Source: Candidatus Margulisiibacteriota bacterium (GTDB taxonomy: Bacteria; Margulisbacteria; Termititenacia; Termititenacales; Termititenacaceae). Taken from it: a stretch of DNA of 12,059 nt. Each line of letters starts with the position of its first letter. Within the stretch, counting starts at the first letter, position 1. The position numbers were made by a program, and so were the translations under genes. This document shows, one piece after another, positions 1 through 6,986 of this stretch. Under the pieces are notes generated by a model, which saw only the letters and a list, made by a program, of their open reading frames with translations, was not told where the DNA came from and searched no databases. The stretch is taken from positions 1 through 12,059 of the forward strand of contig JAITIS010000022.1 in the NCBI GenBank assembly GCA_031279305.1, read 5' to 3'.

Positions 1-851
1 GCTATTTTGAGGGCGTGCCAGCGCCGGTCAAAAGGCCGCAGGATCTGGACATCGTGATCTTCCGCGAAAACACCGAGGACGTATACGCCGGGATAGAGTG
101 GCAGTCCGGCACGCCGGAAGCCCGCAAAGCGCGCGATTTCCTCGTCCGGGAAATGGGCGCGGACATCCGTCCGGAATCCGGCCTCGGCATTAAGCCGATC
201 TCCGCTTTCGGCACCAAGCGGCTGGTCAAAAAAGCCATAGCATACGCTATTCAAAACAACCGGCCGTCCGTCACGCTGGTGCACAAGGGCAATATAATGA
301 AATTTACCGAGGGAGCGTTCAAGGAATGGGGCTATGCGGCGGCCAGAGAATATTTTCCGGAGCAGACCATCACCGAAGCGGAAGCGGCCGCACAATATAA
401 CGGTCAGGCGCCCGCCGGAAAAATTATAATTAAAGACCGTATCGCCGACTCGATGTTTCAGCAGCTGCTGCTCAGGCCGCGGGAGTACTCCGTGCTGGCC
501 GCGCCCAATCTCAACGGCGATTATATTTCCGACGCCTGCGCCGCGCAGGTCGGCGGGCTGGGGCTGGCGCCCGGCGCCAATATCGGCGATTTCACGGCCG
601 TATTCGAGGCCACCCACGGCACCGCGCCCAAATACGCGGATAAAAATCTGGCCAATCCCGGCTCGGTTATGCTCTCCGGGGTGATGCTGCTCGACTATCT
701 AGGCTGGCAGGAAGCCGGCGCGGCGGTCACCAGCGCGCTGGCCAAAACTATCCAGCAAAAAACCGTCACCTATGATCTGGAGCGGCAGATGACCGGCGCG
801 GTAAAACTGGGCACCCGTGAATTTGCGGAAGCGATAATCAAAAATTTATAG
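1..851 (+). CDS. icd: NADP-dependent isocitrate dehydrogenase, 5'-truncated by the window edge
   Basis: This enzyme oxidatively decarboxylates isocitrate to 2-oxoglutarate in the cytoplasmic TCA cycle, making NADPH. The frame is already open at position 3 (Tyr-Phe-Glu-Gly, the usual lead-in to the VPAPVKRP segment), so the GTG at 15 is internal and the true start lies upstream. Numbering from that GTG, FRENTEDVYAG (16-26) and HKGNIMKFTEG (90-100) are typical of the E. coli-like family. K91 matches the catalytic lysine, and D141, D169 and D173 match the metal-binding aspartates. K206-Y207 in HGTAPKY, with Y253 and R257 in VTYDLER, match the residues that bind the 2'-phosphate of NADP in E. coli Icd, so NADP rather than NAD is inferred. 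The serine phosphorylated by AceK would lie upstream and cannot be judged. The C-terminus is complete and ends at TAG. No terminator is visible after it. Confidence 0.96.
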   Translation, partial: YFEGVPAPVKRPQDLDIVIFRENTEDVYAGIEWQSGTPEARKARDFLVREMGADIRPESGLGIKPISAFGTKRLVKKAIAYAIQNNRPSVTLVHKGNIMKFTEGAFKEWGYAAAREYFPEQTITEAEAAAQYNGQAPAGKIIIKDRIADSMFQQLLLRPREYSVLAAPNLNGDYISDACAAQVGGLGLAPGANIGDFTAVFEATHGTAPKYADKNLANPGSVMLSGVMLLDYLGWQEAGAAVTSALAKTIQQKTVTYDLERQMTGAVKLGTREFAEAIIKNL

Positions 852-882
852 CCCGCGGCAAAATTCAGCCAGAACTTTATGT

Positions 883-888
883 TATAAT
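883..888 (+). promoter_or_regulatory. Candidate -10 box ahead of the glycosidase gene
   Basis: A perfect TATAAT lies in the 57-nt gap between icd and the glycosidase gene, about 20 nt before the GTG start. No convincing -35 box is found 16-18 nt upstream (that region is AAAATTC-like). This is either a weak or activator-dependent promoter or a chance match. A run of five G (899-903) just before the GTG is the only ribosome-binding candidate. Confidence 0.4.
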
Positions 889-908
889 TAAAATCAACGG
901 GGGATTTC

Positions 909-3269
909 GTGCGCGTCAAAGAATTTCTGCTGGCCAAAGCGCTAAATCTAATCGGACTGGGTTATATTTCCGATTATGTTTTTGCTTTTCTCTCCATAGG
1001 CTATCCTTCCGGCGAGTCTATACCCAAAGTGCTGATGGATTTTAATATCCTAAATATTGTCCGCGGACTTTTCACGCGTTTTGTGGTTTCCACCAATCTG
1101 GACTGGATTTGGCCGTACTGGATGGAAAAACAATTCTACGCGACTTCCGACGGTTTCTCCGCGCGCGGTTTCAATCCAGCCTCGATCAACACCAATTACC
1201 GCAACTGGACCGGCATCGGCGATCTCAACTCGGAGCACGAAGCAATAGTTGATCCGCGGGGATTGACCACGCCGTATTACAACAGCTGGTCGCTGGATGC
1301 TTGGCTGGAGCTGGACGGCAAGATTTATTCGCCGGCCAAAGCCAAACAATGCACGCAAAAACTGCTGCACAATCTGCCGATCATCTCAACCGCCACAGTC
1401 TGCGAAAAAAAACTACAGCTGACCAATCTGGTTTTCGTCCGCGAAACCCCAGACTGCGGCACGGTAGCCCTGCAAAAAGCCGAGATCAAAAATCTGGCCA
1501 AAACCGCGCAGGCTTTTTATTTCAGCTGGGCTTTTCGCCCGTATAACGCCGACGGCATCGCGCTGATCAATAAGCTGCAGTTTAAGTCCAGCGGCGGGGT
1601 GTTCATCAACGGACGCTTTGCCGCGGCTGTAATGCAGATACCCAGCGGCATAGCTACTTCCAGCCTGTCCCGCGGCGACGTGCAGTTTTTTTTCGACGAG
1701 GCCAAGCACGGCCAGACCGCGGCCAGCATAAAATCCCGCGTGGGTATGGCCACCGGGCTCTGCGCTTTCCGGGTGGAATTAAAGCCCGGCCAGAGCGCGG
1801 TTTTTGAGATCCGGATGCCGGTTAATAAAGAACTGGTCAAGCGCAAATTGCACAAGCCCCGATTCAGCGAGCCGTACAGCCGGAATATCCGCGCCGGCAG
1901 TTTTGACAGTCTGCTCAAAGAGCACATCAGCGCGTGGCAGAAAAAACTGGCCGAGGGCCTGCAAATAAATATTCCGGATGCCAATCTGCAAAACTGTTTC
2001 GAGGCCAACAAGGCTTTTATGCTGATGTTCTACGACAATACTTACATCACGCCCGGACCATCGACCTATCACGAATTTTGGTTCCGCGACGCGACCTATC
2101 TGCTGAACGGTCTGGACAAACTTGGTTTTCATCAGGAAACCCGCAATGTCATCAACACTTACAAAGACCGCATCCACGCCGGCGGATTTTTTTATTCCCA
2201 GCGCGGGGAATGGGACTCCAACGGACAGGCTATCTGGACCATTATGGAGCATTACCGCCTGACCCGCGACCGGGATTTTCTTAAAGAAAATTACGCGATC
2301 ATCAAACGCGGCGCGCGCTGGATCATCAGCAAAGCCCAGTCCAATCTCAAGCTGGACCCCGGCTACCGCGGCATAATGCCGCCGGGGCTGTCCGCCGAAC
2401 ATTTCGGTCTCAATGATTATTATTACTGGGATGATTTCTGGGCGTTAACCGGACTCCAATCCGCGGTCGAGGCCTGCGAGGAGATGCAGAAAAAAGGCGC
2501 GTCGCTAGCCCGGGGACTGCAGCAGTTAAGCGAAGCGGTGGACACTTCCCTGCGCTATGCCGAGGCCAGGCTGGGACTGCCGATAATGCCGATCTCGCCC
2601 AGCCGCCGGATGGACTCCGCCGCGGTTGGCTGTCTGGCCGCTTATTATCCCTGTCGTCTGTTCCGGCCGGACGATCCCCGGCTGCTCAATACCGTCAAGT
2701 ATCTGCACGAAAAATGTTTTATCAACGGCGGATTTTTTCACGATGTCAATCATTCCGGCTACGGCACCTACCTGACTATGCACATCGCCCAGTGCTACAT
2801 CGGCCAGCGTTCGGCCAAAGCGCTGGACATACTGAACTGGCTGCTCGCGGTGGCCAGCCCGACTTACTGCTGGCCGGAGGCTATACACCCGCGCACGCTG
2901 GGCGGCACTATCGGCGACGGACATCACGGCTGGGCGGCGGCGGACATCTGCCTGCTGATCCGTAATATGCTATATATGGAGGAAGAAAATAATTTGGTCA
3001 TCACGCCGGTCGTGCCGGCTGATTGGTACCGCGGCCAGAAAATCACGGTCAGCAAAGCGGCGACTTATTTCGGTCAGTTGAACTATACTGTCGAAACCAC
3101 CGCCAAGACCGCTGTTTTAACGCTCCATCCCCGTTATACCCGGCCGCCGCGGCAGATCGAGTGGGCGCTGCCGGTCAAACACCAAAAAGTTTTGGTCGAC
3201 GGCAAACCGTACAGCGGCGCGAAAATTATCTTTCCGGCCAAGACAAAAAAGGCGCAGGTTTTTTATTAA
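909..3269 (+). CDS. Six-hairpin (alpha/alpha)6-barrel glycosidase, debranching/GH15/GH63-like
   Basis: This 786-aa protein starts with GTG. It has no clear signal peptide, so it is probably cytoplasmic and acts on storage or internal alpha-glucans; that substrate is inferred. Residues 1-100 form an N-terminal section I do not recognise, with a Trp-rich patch (LDWIWPYW, 64-71). Residues 100-305 look like a beta-sandwich domain, and 355-690 are the helical barrel. Barrel hallmarks are HEFWFRDATYLL (388-399), EWDSNGQAIW (434-443), AEHFGLNDYYYWDDFW (496-511), WPEAIHP (655-661) and GDGHHGWAAAD (669-679). Acidic residues in the 496-509 stretch and E657 are the best candidates for catalytic acid and base, by analogy with GH15/GH63-type enzymes. 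Residues 695-786 look like a small beta-rich C-terminal domain. The overall pattern fits amylo-alpha-1,6-glucosidase-like or trehalase/glucoamylase-like enzymes; exact specificity cannot be assigned. It follows icd by 57 nt and converges on the gcvT-like gene. Confidence 0.8.
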   Translation: MRVKEFLLAKALNLIGLGYISDYVFAFLSIGYPSGESIPKVLMDFNILNIVRGLFTRFVVSTNLDWIWPYWMEKQFYATSDGFSARGFNPASINTNYRNWTGIGDLNSEHEAIVDPRGLTTPYYNSWSLDAWLELDGKIYSPAKAKQCTQKLLHNLPIISTATVCEKKLQLTNLVFVRETPDCGTVALQKAEIKNLAKTAQAFYFSWAFRPYNADGIALINKLQFKSSGGVFINGRFAAAVMQIPSGIATSSLSRGDVQFFFDEAKHGQTAASIKSRVGMATGLCAFRVELKPGQSAVFEIRMPVNKELVKRKLHKPRFSEPYSRNIRAGSFDSLLKEHISAWQKKLAEGLQINIPDANLQNCFEANKAFMLMFYDNTYITPGPSTYHEFWFRDATYLLNGLDKLGFHQETRNVINTYKDRIHAGGFFYSQRGEWDSNGQAIWTIMEHYRLTRDRDFLKENYAIIKRGARWIISKAQSNLKLDPGYRGIMPPGLSAEHFGLNDYYYWDDFWALTGLQSAVEACEEMQKKGASLARGLQQLSEAVDTSLRYAEARLGLPIMPISPSRRMDSAAVGCLAAYYPCRLFRPDDPRLLNTVKYLHEKCFINGGFFHDVNHSGYGTYLTMHIAQCYIGQRSAKALDILNWLLAVASPTYCWPEAIHPRTLGGTIGDGHHGWAAADICLLIRNMLYMEEENNLVITPVVPADWYRGQKITVSKAATYFGQLNYTVETTAKTAVLTLHPRYTRPPRQIEWALPVKHQKVLVDGKPYSGAKIIFPAKTKKAQVFY

Positions 3270-3275
3270 GAAATA

Positions 3276-4334
3276 TTAGTGTCCGCTTCCGCAGTCACAA
3301 TTATCTCCGCGCCCGTGATGATGTTCTTCCGGCACAGTCACTTTTTCTTTTTTCTTTTTACGCACATTGCTGTAAAAAGGCAGCGGCGTTACTTTAGCGC
3401 GCGCCATTTTGCCGCGGATATTTACAAACATAGTTTTAGCCGCGTCCGCCGCCAGATAGGCCATAGCGATAGGCTCATTTAGAGTTGGCGAAAAAGTCCC
3501 CGATGTGACCTCGCCGATCAGCCGCTCCCGCGCGTTAAATATCTGATAACCCTGTCTTGGAATGCCGGCCTTGTCGAGCATTTTTAGGCCGATGATGCTG
3601 TCGGATTGTTCGCTCGTCCAGCTGTCGCGCAGCTCGTGGCCGTACAACGGCATTCCCGCCTCGATGCGCAGGGTGTCGCGCGCGCCTAGGCCGCAGGGCA
3701 CAGCGCCGCCGTCCAGCAGCAGCCGCCAGACCGCCGGACAATCCCGCGGGGGCACCATCAGCTCAAAACCGCGCTCGCCGGTATAGCCGGTTTTGCTGGC
3801 CAGCACATCATACCCGCCAAACTCCAGCGGCAGGAAAGTATAATATTTCAGTTTGTCCAGCTCTTCATCCGTATGCTTCTGCACCAGCGCCTCGGCTTGC
3901 GGCCCCTGCACGGCAATGATATGCAACCCCAGCGGTTCACACCCCACGCCGAGACCGGCGAAAAAATCCAGATCTTTTTGCGTGTTCGCGGCGTTGAAAA
4001 CAGCCAGAAAATGTTCATAGTCTTTATAAACCAGTATGTCGTCCGCAATGCCGCCCTGCGCGTTGCGCAGACGGTTGTAGCGGATCTGTCCGACCTCCAT
4101 ATCGTCGAGGTATCTGGTCAGAGCCGCGCGCTGCACTGCCAGCAGTTTCTCCGCGGAATTAAATTTCACCACACCCATATGCCCGGCGTCAAAAATACCG
4201 GCCCGCGAGCGCACGGCTTTGTGTTCCGCGATCAAATTCTGGTACTGCAGCGGCATTGCCCAGCCGCCAAACTCGACTATTTTGGCGCCCAGTTTAAGAT
4301 GCTCGTCATACAAAGGGGTGTGTTTAAGCGTCAC
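3276..4334 (-). CDS. gcvT: GcvT-like aminomethyltransferase with shortened core and His/Cys tail
   Basis: GcvT is the tetrahydrofolate-dependent T protein of the glycine cleavage system. The 352-aa product opens with TPLYDEHLKLGAK and FGGWAMPLQY (residues 21-31), has GGIADDI (94-100) with the conserved aspartate pair, TGYTGERGFE (182-191), and GLGARDTLRIEAGMPLYGHE (215-234). TSGTFSPTL (277-285) lies in the C-terminal domain. Two things are odd. After residue 234 the sequence passes almost directly to IIGLKMLDKAGIPRQGY (247-263). The segment of about 35 residues that normally carries a PLEAGLGW-like motif and a conserved helix seems absent, with the frame still open. The C-terminus also continues past the usual FY-basic end (about 319-328) into an acidic linker and a tail, EEHHHGRGDNCDCGSGH (336-352). 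The start is GTG, overlapping the hisC stop as GTGA, with GGGAG 5 nt upstream. No gcvH or gcvP lies in the window, so glycine cleavage itself is not shown. Confidence 0.85.
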   Translation of the reverse strand: MTLKHTPLYDEHLKLGAKIVEFGGWAMPLQYQNLIAEHKAVRSRAGIFDAGHMGVVKFNSAEKLLAVQRAALTRYLDDMEVGQIRYNRLRNAQGGIADDILVYKDYEHFLAVFNAANTQKDLDFFAGLGVGCEPLGLHIIAVQGPQAEALVQKHTDEELDKLKYYTFLPLEFGGYDVLASKTGYTGERGFELMVPPRDCPAVWRLLLDGGAVPCGLGARDTLRIEAGMPLYGHELRDSWTSEQSDSIIGLKMLDKAGIPRQGYQIFNARERLIGEVTSGTFSPTLNEPIAMAYLAADAAKTMFVNIRGKMARAKVTPLPFYSNVRKKKKEKVTVPEEHHHGRGDNCDCGSGH

Positions 4335-5383
4335 AATATCTCCCGCAGAGCCTGAATGAATTTTTTGTTTTGCTCCGGTGTGCCGATAGTCACGCGGATA
4401 GCGTCGTCTAGGCCAAAGCTTTTCAAGGGGCGCACGGTGACGCCTTTAGCCATCAGTTTTTGGAAAGCCTCGGCGCAGTCCTGCTGGAGATAGACCAGCA
4501 TAAAATTGGCCGCGGTCGGATAATATTTCAAGCCCAGTTTGTCGAATGCCGCGCCTAAATATTTTTTGCCGGCCGCATTGTTTTCGCGCGAACGCCGCAC
4601 AAAATCTTGATCAGCCAGCGCGGCAGCCGCGGCGATCTGCGCTAGAGCATTGACATTAAAAGGCTCGCGGGTCTTATTAAGATAGGCGATCACTTCAGGA
4701 TCGGCGATCACGTAGCCCACGCGCAAACCAGCCAAACCGTAGATTTTGGAAAAGGTGCGCGTGACCAAAAGATTGGGATATTTTTTTAACAGCTCCAGAG
4801 AATCCGGATAATCTTTTTCCGCGGCGTATTCCGCGTACGCCTCATCGGCAACCACCATAATATCACTGGAAACTTTTTTTAAGAAATTTTCTAATTCCGC
4901 GGCGGTAAAATATGTCCCCGTCGGATTGTTGGGATTGGCCAGAAATATCAGCCTCGTGCGGGGCGCGACTTTTTGGGCAATATCTGTCAGAGACAGACGT
5001 CCATCTCTTACCGGCACATAGCCGCATTTCCCGGCAAAAAGCCGGGCGGCAAAAGTGTACTCCGAAAAAGTCACCTCCGAGGTCAGCATCTCATCGCCGG
5101 GCTCCAGAAAAGCGGCGGCAATAAAATGAAATATCTCGTCCGAGCCGTTGCCCGGCAGAAAATGCTCCGGAGGCAGGCCGTAATGCGCGGCCAGAGCCTG
5201 TTTTAATTTCAGGCAGGAGCCGTCGGGGTATAGATTTAATTTTTCTAAATTTTGTCTCAGCGCTTTGACAGCCAGCGGCGAGGAGCCGAGCGGATTTTCA
5301 TTGGAGGCTAGTTTGAGCGCGCCTTCTTTCAGGACGCCCGGCTGATAGGGAATAATACTTTCGATATTTTTCTTGGTTTTCAT
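4331..5383 (-). CDS. hisC: Histidinol-phosphate aminotransferase (class I/II PLP enzyme)
   Basis: This 350-aa enzyme, the usual HisC length, exchanges an amino group between histidinol phosphate and 2-oxoglutarate using PLP. Visible motifs in order are KLASNENPLG (24-33, N-terminal substrate arm), PGNGSDE (77-83, cofactor phosphate region), ANPNNPTG (149-156), VADEAYAEY (178-186, with D180 expected to pair with the PLP ring nitrogen), TFSKIYGLAGLRVGY (210-224, with K213 as the Schiff-base lysine) and IRVTIGT (329-335, with R330 as the likely carboxylate-binding arginine). No other his gene is near, and enzymes of this family sometimes also handle aromatic amino acids, so a dual role is possible. 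It lies downstream of the tuf terminator. GAGGGG at 5396-5401 is a serviceable but distant ribosome-binding site (12 nt). Translation is coupled to the gcvT-like gene by a 4-base overlap. Confidence 0.92.
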   Translation of the reverse strand: MKTKKNIESIIPYQPGVLKEGALKLASNENPLGSSPLAVKALRQNLEKLNLYPDGSCLKLKQALAAHYGLPPEHFLPGNGSDEIFHFIAAAFLEPGDEMLTSEVTFSEYTFAARLFAGKCGYVPVRDGRLSLTDIAQKVAPRTRLIFLANPNNPTGTYFTAAELENFLKKVSSDIMVVADEAYAEYAAEKDYPDSLELLKKYPNLLVTRTFSKIYGLAGLRVGYVIADPEVIAYLNKTREPFNVNALAQIAAAAALADQDFVRRSRENNAAGKKYLGAAFDKLGLKYYPTAANFMLVYLQQDCAEAFQKLMAKGVTVRPLKSFGLDDAIRVTIGTPEQNKKFIQALREIL

Positions 5384-5406
5384 TTTTTAATACTACCCCT
5401 CAGCTT

Positions 5407-5439
5407 AAAAAAAATCCAGCTTTGTCGCTGGATTTTTTT
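5407..5439 (-). terminator. Intrinsic terminator of tuf
   Basis: Positions 5408-5420 and 5427-5439 form a perfect 13-bp stem (AAAAAAATCCAGC against GCTGGATTTTTTT) around a 6-nt loop. Because of the flanking A and T runs, the structure reads as a hairpin plus U tract in either direction. It lies about 40 nt past the tuf stop and about 24 nt before the hisC start, so it most likely ends tuf transcripts. Confidence 0.88.
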
Positions 5440-5444
5440 AGTCG

Positions 5445-5462
5445 GCTCCTCTATTAGGGAGC
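5445..5462 (-). repeat. Short inverted repeat between tuf and its terminator
   Basis: GCTCC (5445-5449) pairs with GGAGC (5458-5462) around an 8-nt loop, just after the tuf stop and just before the terminator. A longer hairpin with the same GCTCC/GGAGC ends lies at 11625-11649. The two could belong to one dispersed intergenic family or be coincidental. Confidence 0.4.
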
Positions 5463-5478
5463 AAAACTTCAAGTAAAA

Positions 5479-6672
5479 TTATTTCAATATTTTAGTCACC
5501 ACGCCGGACCCCACAGTCCTGCCGCCCTCGCGGATAGCAAAACGCAGCTGTTCCTCGATAGCCACCGGCTGGATCAGATCTACGGTGATTTGCGTATTGT
5601 CGCCCGGCATAATCATCTCGACGCCCGGCTTCAGGGTGATCTTGCCGGTCACGTCTGTGGTGCGGATATAAAACTGCGGCTGATAACCGGGGAAAAACGG
5701 CGTGTGGCGCCCGCCTTCTTCTTTGGTCAGCACGTACACCTCGGCTTCGAAACTGGTGTGCGGGTTGATAGAGCCGGGCTTAGCCAGCACCTGGCCGCGC
5801 TCCAAGTCTTTTTTCTCAATGCCTCTGAGCAACAAGCCCACATTGTCTCCGGCCTGTCCTTCGTCCAGAGTCTTGCGGAACATTTCCACGCCGGTCACGA
5901 CAGTTTTGCCCCTCTCTTCTTTCATACCGACAATCTCCACCTCGTCATTGACGTGGATAACACCGCGATCGATACGTCCGGTGCCCACCGTGCCGCGGCC
6001 GGTGATCGTAAACACGTCCTCGACCGGCATCAGGAAGGGCTTTTCAATATCGCGTTTGGGCAACGGTATATAGCTGTCAACCGCTTCCATTAGTTTGGTG
6101 ATAGCCGGCTCGCCGTATTCGCCGGTATCGCCGTTTAGCGCTTTAAGAGCCGAGCCGCGCACGATCGGAATTTTGTCGCCCGGAAATTCGTATTTGGTCA
6201 AAAGCTCGCGCACTTCCATCTCGACCAGATCCAAAAGCTCCGGATCGTCAACCATATCGCATTTGTTTAGGAAAACCACAATGCTCGGCACGTTTACCTG
6301 ACGCGCCAGCAGAATATGCTCGCGGGTCTGGGGCATCGGGCCGTCCGCGGCGGACACCACCAGAATAGCGCCGTCCATCTGCGCGGCGCCGGTGATCATA
6401 TTTTTCACATAATCGGCGTGTCCGGGACAGTCCACGTGGGCATAGTGGCGGTTGGCCGTCTCATACTCCACGTGCGAAGTGGAAATCGTGATGCCGCGCG
6501 CTTTTTCTTCCGGGGTATTGTCGATCTGCTCAAAAGACTTGGCCTGCGACAAGCCCTGCTTGGCCAGCACCGTGGTAATAGCGGCGGTCAGCGTGGTTTT
6601 GCCGTGGTCGACGTGGCCGATAGTGCCGATATTGATATGCGGCTTGCCCCTGTTAAATTTTTCTCTTGTCAT
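5479..6672 (-). CDS. tuf: Translation elongation factor Tu
   Basis: EF-Tu is the GTPase that delivers aminoacyl-tRNA to the ribosome. The 397-aa length is normal. All G motifs are intact: GHVDHGKT (19-26), RGITIS (59-64) containing the switch I threonine T62, DCPGH (81-85), NKCD (136-139) and SALK (174-177). Domains 2 and 3 are complete, with EGGRHTPFF (319-327), RTTDVTG (337-343), and a C-terminus ending RTVGSGVVTKILK. The start is well fixed by AGGAGG at 6678-6683, 5 nt before the ATG. The gene follows tRNA-Thr by 78 nt and is probably co-transcribed with it. One small oddity is G230 in GRGTVGTGR, where valine or alanine is usual in the sequences I know. This copy is not in a visible rpsL-rpsG-fusA context, so a second tuf could exist elsewhere. 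Confidence 0.98.
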   Translation of the reverse strand: MTREKFNRGKPHINIGTIGHVDHGKTTLTAAITTVLAKQGLSQAKSFEQIDNTPEEKARGITISTSHVEYETANRHYAHVDCPGHADYVKNMITGAAQMDGAILVVSAADGPMPQTREHILLARQVNVPSIVVFLNKCDMVDDPELLDLVEMEVRELLTKYEFPGDKIPIVRGSALKALNGDTGEYGEPAITKLMEAVDSYIPLPKRDIEKPFLMPVEDVFTITGRGTVGTGRIDRGVIHVNDEVEIVGMKEERGKTVVTGVEMFRKTLDEGQAGDNVGLLLRGIEKKDLERGQVLAKPGSINPHTSFEAEVYVLTKEEGGRHTPFFPGYQPQFYIRTTDVTGKITLKPGVEMIMPGDNTQITVDLIQPVAIEEQLRFAIREGGRTVGSGVVTKILK

Positions 6673-6750
6673 TTTTTCCTCCTAAAACTTATTGCTTATG
6701 CTATTCTAACGTGATATTCTAAAAAATTCTACTCTAAATCCGGCAGTTTC

Positions 6751-6826
6751 TGGAGCCCACAATTGGAATTGAACCAACGACCCCATCCTTACCATGGATG
6801 TGCTCTACCTGCTGAGCTATGTGGGC
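6751..6826 (-). tRNA. tRNA-Thr, anticodon GGU
   Basis: This 76-nt tRNA has an encoded CCA end. The acceptor stem GCCCACA/TGTGGGC is perfect, the D stem is GCTC/GAGC, and the anticodon stem is CATCC/GGATG with loop ATGGTAA, giving anticodon GGT (reads ACC and ACU). The T arm GTTGG/CCAAT has one G-U pair and loop TTCAATT. The discriminator base is U. It is immediately upstream of tuf, a conserved pairing in many bacteria. Confidence 0.98.
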
Positions 6827-6856
6827 ACACCGCATTCCGCCGCCAGAAGGCGAAAA

Positions 6857-6885
6857 ATACTAGCATAGGAATTTCTGAAAAGCAA
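6857..6885 (-). promoter_or_regulatory. Promoter of tRNA-Thr-tuf
   Basis: On the minus strand, TTGCTT (6880-6885) and TAGTAT (6857-6862) are separated by 17 nt, and TGC precedes the -10 box (extended -10). The predicted start is near 6850, giving a leader of about 24 nt before the mature tRNA 5' end. A second, overlapping pair (TTGTAT, 17 nt, TATGCT) is shifted by 5-6 nt. The leader contains a small CGCC/GGCG hairpin at 6841-6852. Confidence 0.7.
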
Positions 6886-6901
6886 TACAAATATTGCTCA
6901 G

Positions 6902-6967
6902 TTTAAGGGAATATTTTTGCTTCCGTGCGTGCTGCGGGCACGCAGACATCGCATATATTCCCCTAAA
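6902..6967 (-). repeat. Nested inverted repeat after the orphan operon, possible terminator
   Basis: The outer arms 6902-6914 and 6955-6967 (TTTAAGGGAATAT and ATATTCCCCTAAA on the + strand) pair over 13 positions with one G-U wobble. Inside them, 6926-6932 and 6938-6944 (TGCGTGC and GCACGCA) form a second perfect 7-bp hairpin with a 5-nt loop. It begins about 20 nt past the stop of the 547-aa gene. It may end or protect that transcript, but no U tract follows, so it is not a standard intrinsic terminator. Confidence 0.55.
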
Positions 6968-6986
6968 TTCATAATCTTAAGAAAAA

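Noticed and set aside
1686..1693. Run of eight T in the glycosidase gene as a phase-variation site
   Set aside because: It encodes part of a plausible Gln-Phe-Phe-Phe segment well inside the gene, and nothing else suggests switching.
1779..2402. A 207-aa open frame on the - strand inside the glycosidase gene
   Set aside because: The + strand carries recognisable glycosidase motifs across the same bases; the antisense frame is a by-product of G/C-ending codons.
5590..6093. A 167-aa + strand open frame opposite tuf
   Set aside because: Antisense shadow of EF-Tu, whose motifs are intact throughout.
6827..6986. A further small gene or RNA in the gap between tRNA-Thr and the 547-aa gene
   Set aside because: Apart from the promoter and the nested inverted repeat, the gap holds no open frame with a ribosome-binding site and no second tRNA.
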